64,000 nucleotides of DNA from Holophagaceae bacterium (GTDB lineage: Bacteria; Acidobacteriota; Holophagae; Holophagales; Holophagaceae): the NCBI GenBank assembly GCA_021286765.1, contig JAJTBS010000002.1:372001-436000 (forward strand), written 5' to 3'. The first letter of the stretch is position 1; each line of letters starts with the position of its first letter. Below the pieces are notes generated by a model. The model saw only the letters and a program-made list of their open reading frames with translations, ran no database searches and had not been told where the DNA came from. Below are positions 62,872-64,000 of this stretch, piece by piece. The position numbers and the translations under genes were made by a program.

Positions 62872-64000
62872 ATGTCGTCGTCAGCATTGGAAGGCACCAT
62901 CACACGCCTGAGCGCCGTCCCAGAACCCGGGCAGCTCGTCGAAGTCCGGCGCAGGCACTGGATCGTCGGTGACGTTCGGGGTTCAGAACTCCGCGACGAC
63001 ATTACCTCGGAACCGCAGCATCTCGTAACGCTTACGTCGATGGATGAGGACTCTACGGGAGAGGAGATCACCGTGCTCTGGGAGATCGAGCCCGGAGCCC
63101 AGGTCATCGAGCGGGCCGGATTGCCCGCCATGGGTTCCTACGACGATCCCGAAGTGGTCGAAGCCTTCCTGGATGCCGTGAGGTGGGGGGCGGCGACCAA
63201 TGCCGACCGCTCCTACCTCCAGGCTCCCTTTCGGAGCGGAGTCTCCATCGAGGACTACCAATTGGATCCCCTGGTGCGTGCCATCGACATGGCCAGGGTG
63301 AGCCTCCTCATTGCCGATGACGTGGGTCTGGGCAAGACCATCGAAGCAGGTCTCGTGATCCAGGAGATGATCCTGCGCCATCGGGCCAGGACTGTGCTGG
63401 TCGTATGTCCGTCGTCCCTCCAGATCAAGTGGCAGACGGAGATGCAGGAGAAGTTCGGATTGGAGTTCCGGATCGTGGATTCGGAGTATCTGAGGACCCT
63501 GCGCCGAGAACGTGGGATCCACGCGAATCCGTGGACTTCCTACCCACGCCTGATCACCTCCATGGACTGGATCAAGGATGGGGAAGCCCTCCGTTTCATG
63601 AAGAGCGCCCTTCCGGTCCGACCCACCTATCCCAGGACCTTCGACATCCTGGTGGTGGACGAATCCCACAACGTGGCCCCGTCAGGAATGGGGAGCTATG
63701 CCCTGGAGAGCCAGCGCACGCGGTTGATCCGGATCCTCGCCCCCCATTTCGAGCACCGCCTCTTCCTCACGGCCACGCCCCACAACGGCTACCAGGAGTC
63801 CTTCACCTCGCTCCTGGAACTCCTGGACGACCAGCGGTTCGCAAGGACCCTGATGCCCGACGAGAAGCAACTCCAGCGAGTGATGGTCCGTCGGCTCAAG
63901 ACCGATCTGGTGGACGAGAACGGGAACCGGATCTATCCCGTCCGCGATCTCCAGGCCCTGGAGGTCGACTACACCCCCGAAGAACTGGAGGCCCACCAGC
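62872..64000 (+). CDS. drmD: DISARM SNF2-like helicase DrmD, N-terminal part
   Basis: 376 codons visible, cut by the right edge. N-terminal domain PEPGQLVEVRRRHWIVGDVR and VTLTSMDEDSTGEEITVLWE, then the helicase core: VSIEDYQLDPLVRAIDMARV, LLIADDVGLGKTIEAGLVIQ (Walker A), TVLVVCPSSLQIKWQTEMQE, ILVVDESHNVAPSG (DExH) and HRLFLTATPHNGYQESFTSL (motif III). The length, order and the GVNPWT-like NPWTSYPRL segment match DrmD, the SNF2 helicase of class 1 DISARM. It starts 9 nt after vsr with GAGG upstream. drmMI, drmA, drmB and drmC would be expected beyond the edge. Confidence 0.82.
   Translation, partial: MSSSALEGTITRLSAVPEPGQLVEVRRRHWIVGDVRGSELRDDITSEPQHLVTLTSMDEDSTGEEITVLWEIEPGAQVIERAGLPAMGSYDDPEVVEAFLDAVRWGAATNADRSYLQAPFRSGVSIEDYQLDPLVRAIDMARVSLLIADDVGLGKTIEAGLVIQEMILRHRARTVLVVCPSSLQIKWQTEMQEKFGLEFRIVDSEYLRTLRRERGIHANPWTSYPRLITSMDWIKDGEALRFMKSALPVRPTYPRTFDILVVDESHNVAPSGMGSYALESQRTRLIRILAPHFEHRLFLTATPHNGYQESFTSLLELLDDQRFARTLMPDEKQLQRVMVRRLKTDLVDENGNRIYPVRDLQALEVDYTPEELEAHQ

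Noticed and set aside
62480-62911. 143-aa frame overlapping vsr and drmD
   Set aside because: Runs out of frame through the vsr catalytic core; no family resemblance of its own.

Overview
The window is GC-rich bacterial chromosome: about 47 kb of densely packed core-type genes followed by a mosaic accessory island from about 48.8 kb to the right edge. Several things suggest an Acidobacteriota member of the Holophagae (Geothrix/Holophaga type): high GC with strongly biased third positions, an F-type ATP synthase operon with two b-type subunits but no a or c subunit, and many secreted M4, M16 and TPR proteins. This placement is inferred from gene content only.

Left part (1-39 kb). A minus-strand operon encodes envelope and exopolysaccharide-like functions: a partial TPR/YaiO-like protein, a membrane sulfatase-fold protein, a TPR lipoprotein-like protein and a glycosidase-like barrel. 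It is followed by an orphan E1-beta gene coupled to a cysteine-synthase-type gene. Next come a molybdopterin oxidoreductase, recN, and an OmpR-type response regulator in which Glu replaces the phospho-acceptor Asp. Two M4 metalloprotease genes follow; their last 639 bp, including the terminators, are identical. Then come an amidohydrolase, der, tRNA-Asp, tRNA-Val, and the ATP synthase operon b'-b-delta-alpha-gamma-beta-epsilon. The remaining core genes are an Hpt protein, a cyclic-nucleotide phosphodiesterase-like MBL protein, purC, a pair of M16-like proteins lacking the zinc motif, a DUF4097 repeat protein, a thiolase, purU, ftsE, engB, and a VanZ-LpxH-like fusion.

Secreted phosphatase / two-component locus (39-48.7 kb). 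Two proteins share an unrecognised domain of about 380 residues, with PPGKVAD...GFQ and YFCPERHGTY.GGFY.KD motifs. One carries it behind PKD and PEBP modules. They are followed by two secreted metallophosphatases and an overlapping LytS-type kinase and LytTR regulator. A TTAAC-N5-TTAAC direct-repeat box lies ahead of this locus and ahead of both M4 proteases. It resembles the PhoP-type boxes bound by OmpR-family regulators.

Accessory island (48.8 kb to edge). The island starts exactly at a tRNA-Glu(CTC) gene cut at its anticodon loop. It contains a two-gene tyrosine-recombinase module with arm-site-like repeats, a UDG-fold protein next to a PP2C phosphatase, and a hipBA toxin-antitoxin operon with three evenly spaced operators. 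After that come a pair of 84-bp AT-rich repeats, an unknown protein, and an AP-endonuclease-like TIM barrel. The right end is a defence cluster: a 5-methylcytosine methyltransferase, an AT-rich HEPN + DUF262 pair, a vsr gene that appears frameshifted, and the first 376 codons of a DrmD-type SNF2 helicase, which marks the start of a probable class 1 DISARM system continuing beyond the window.
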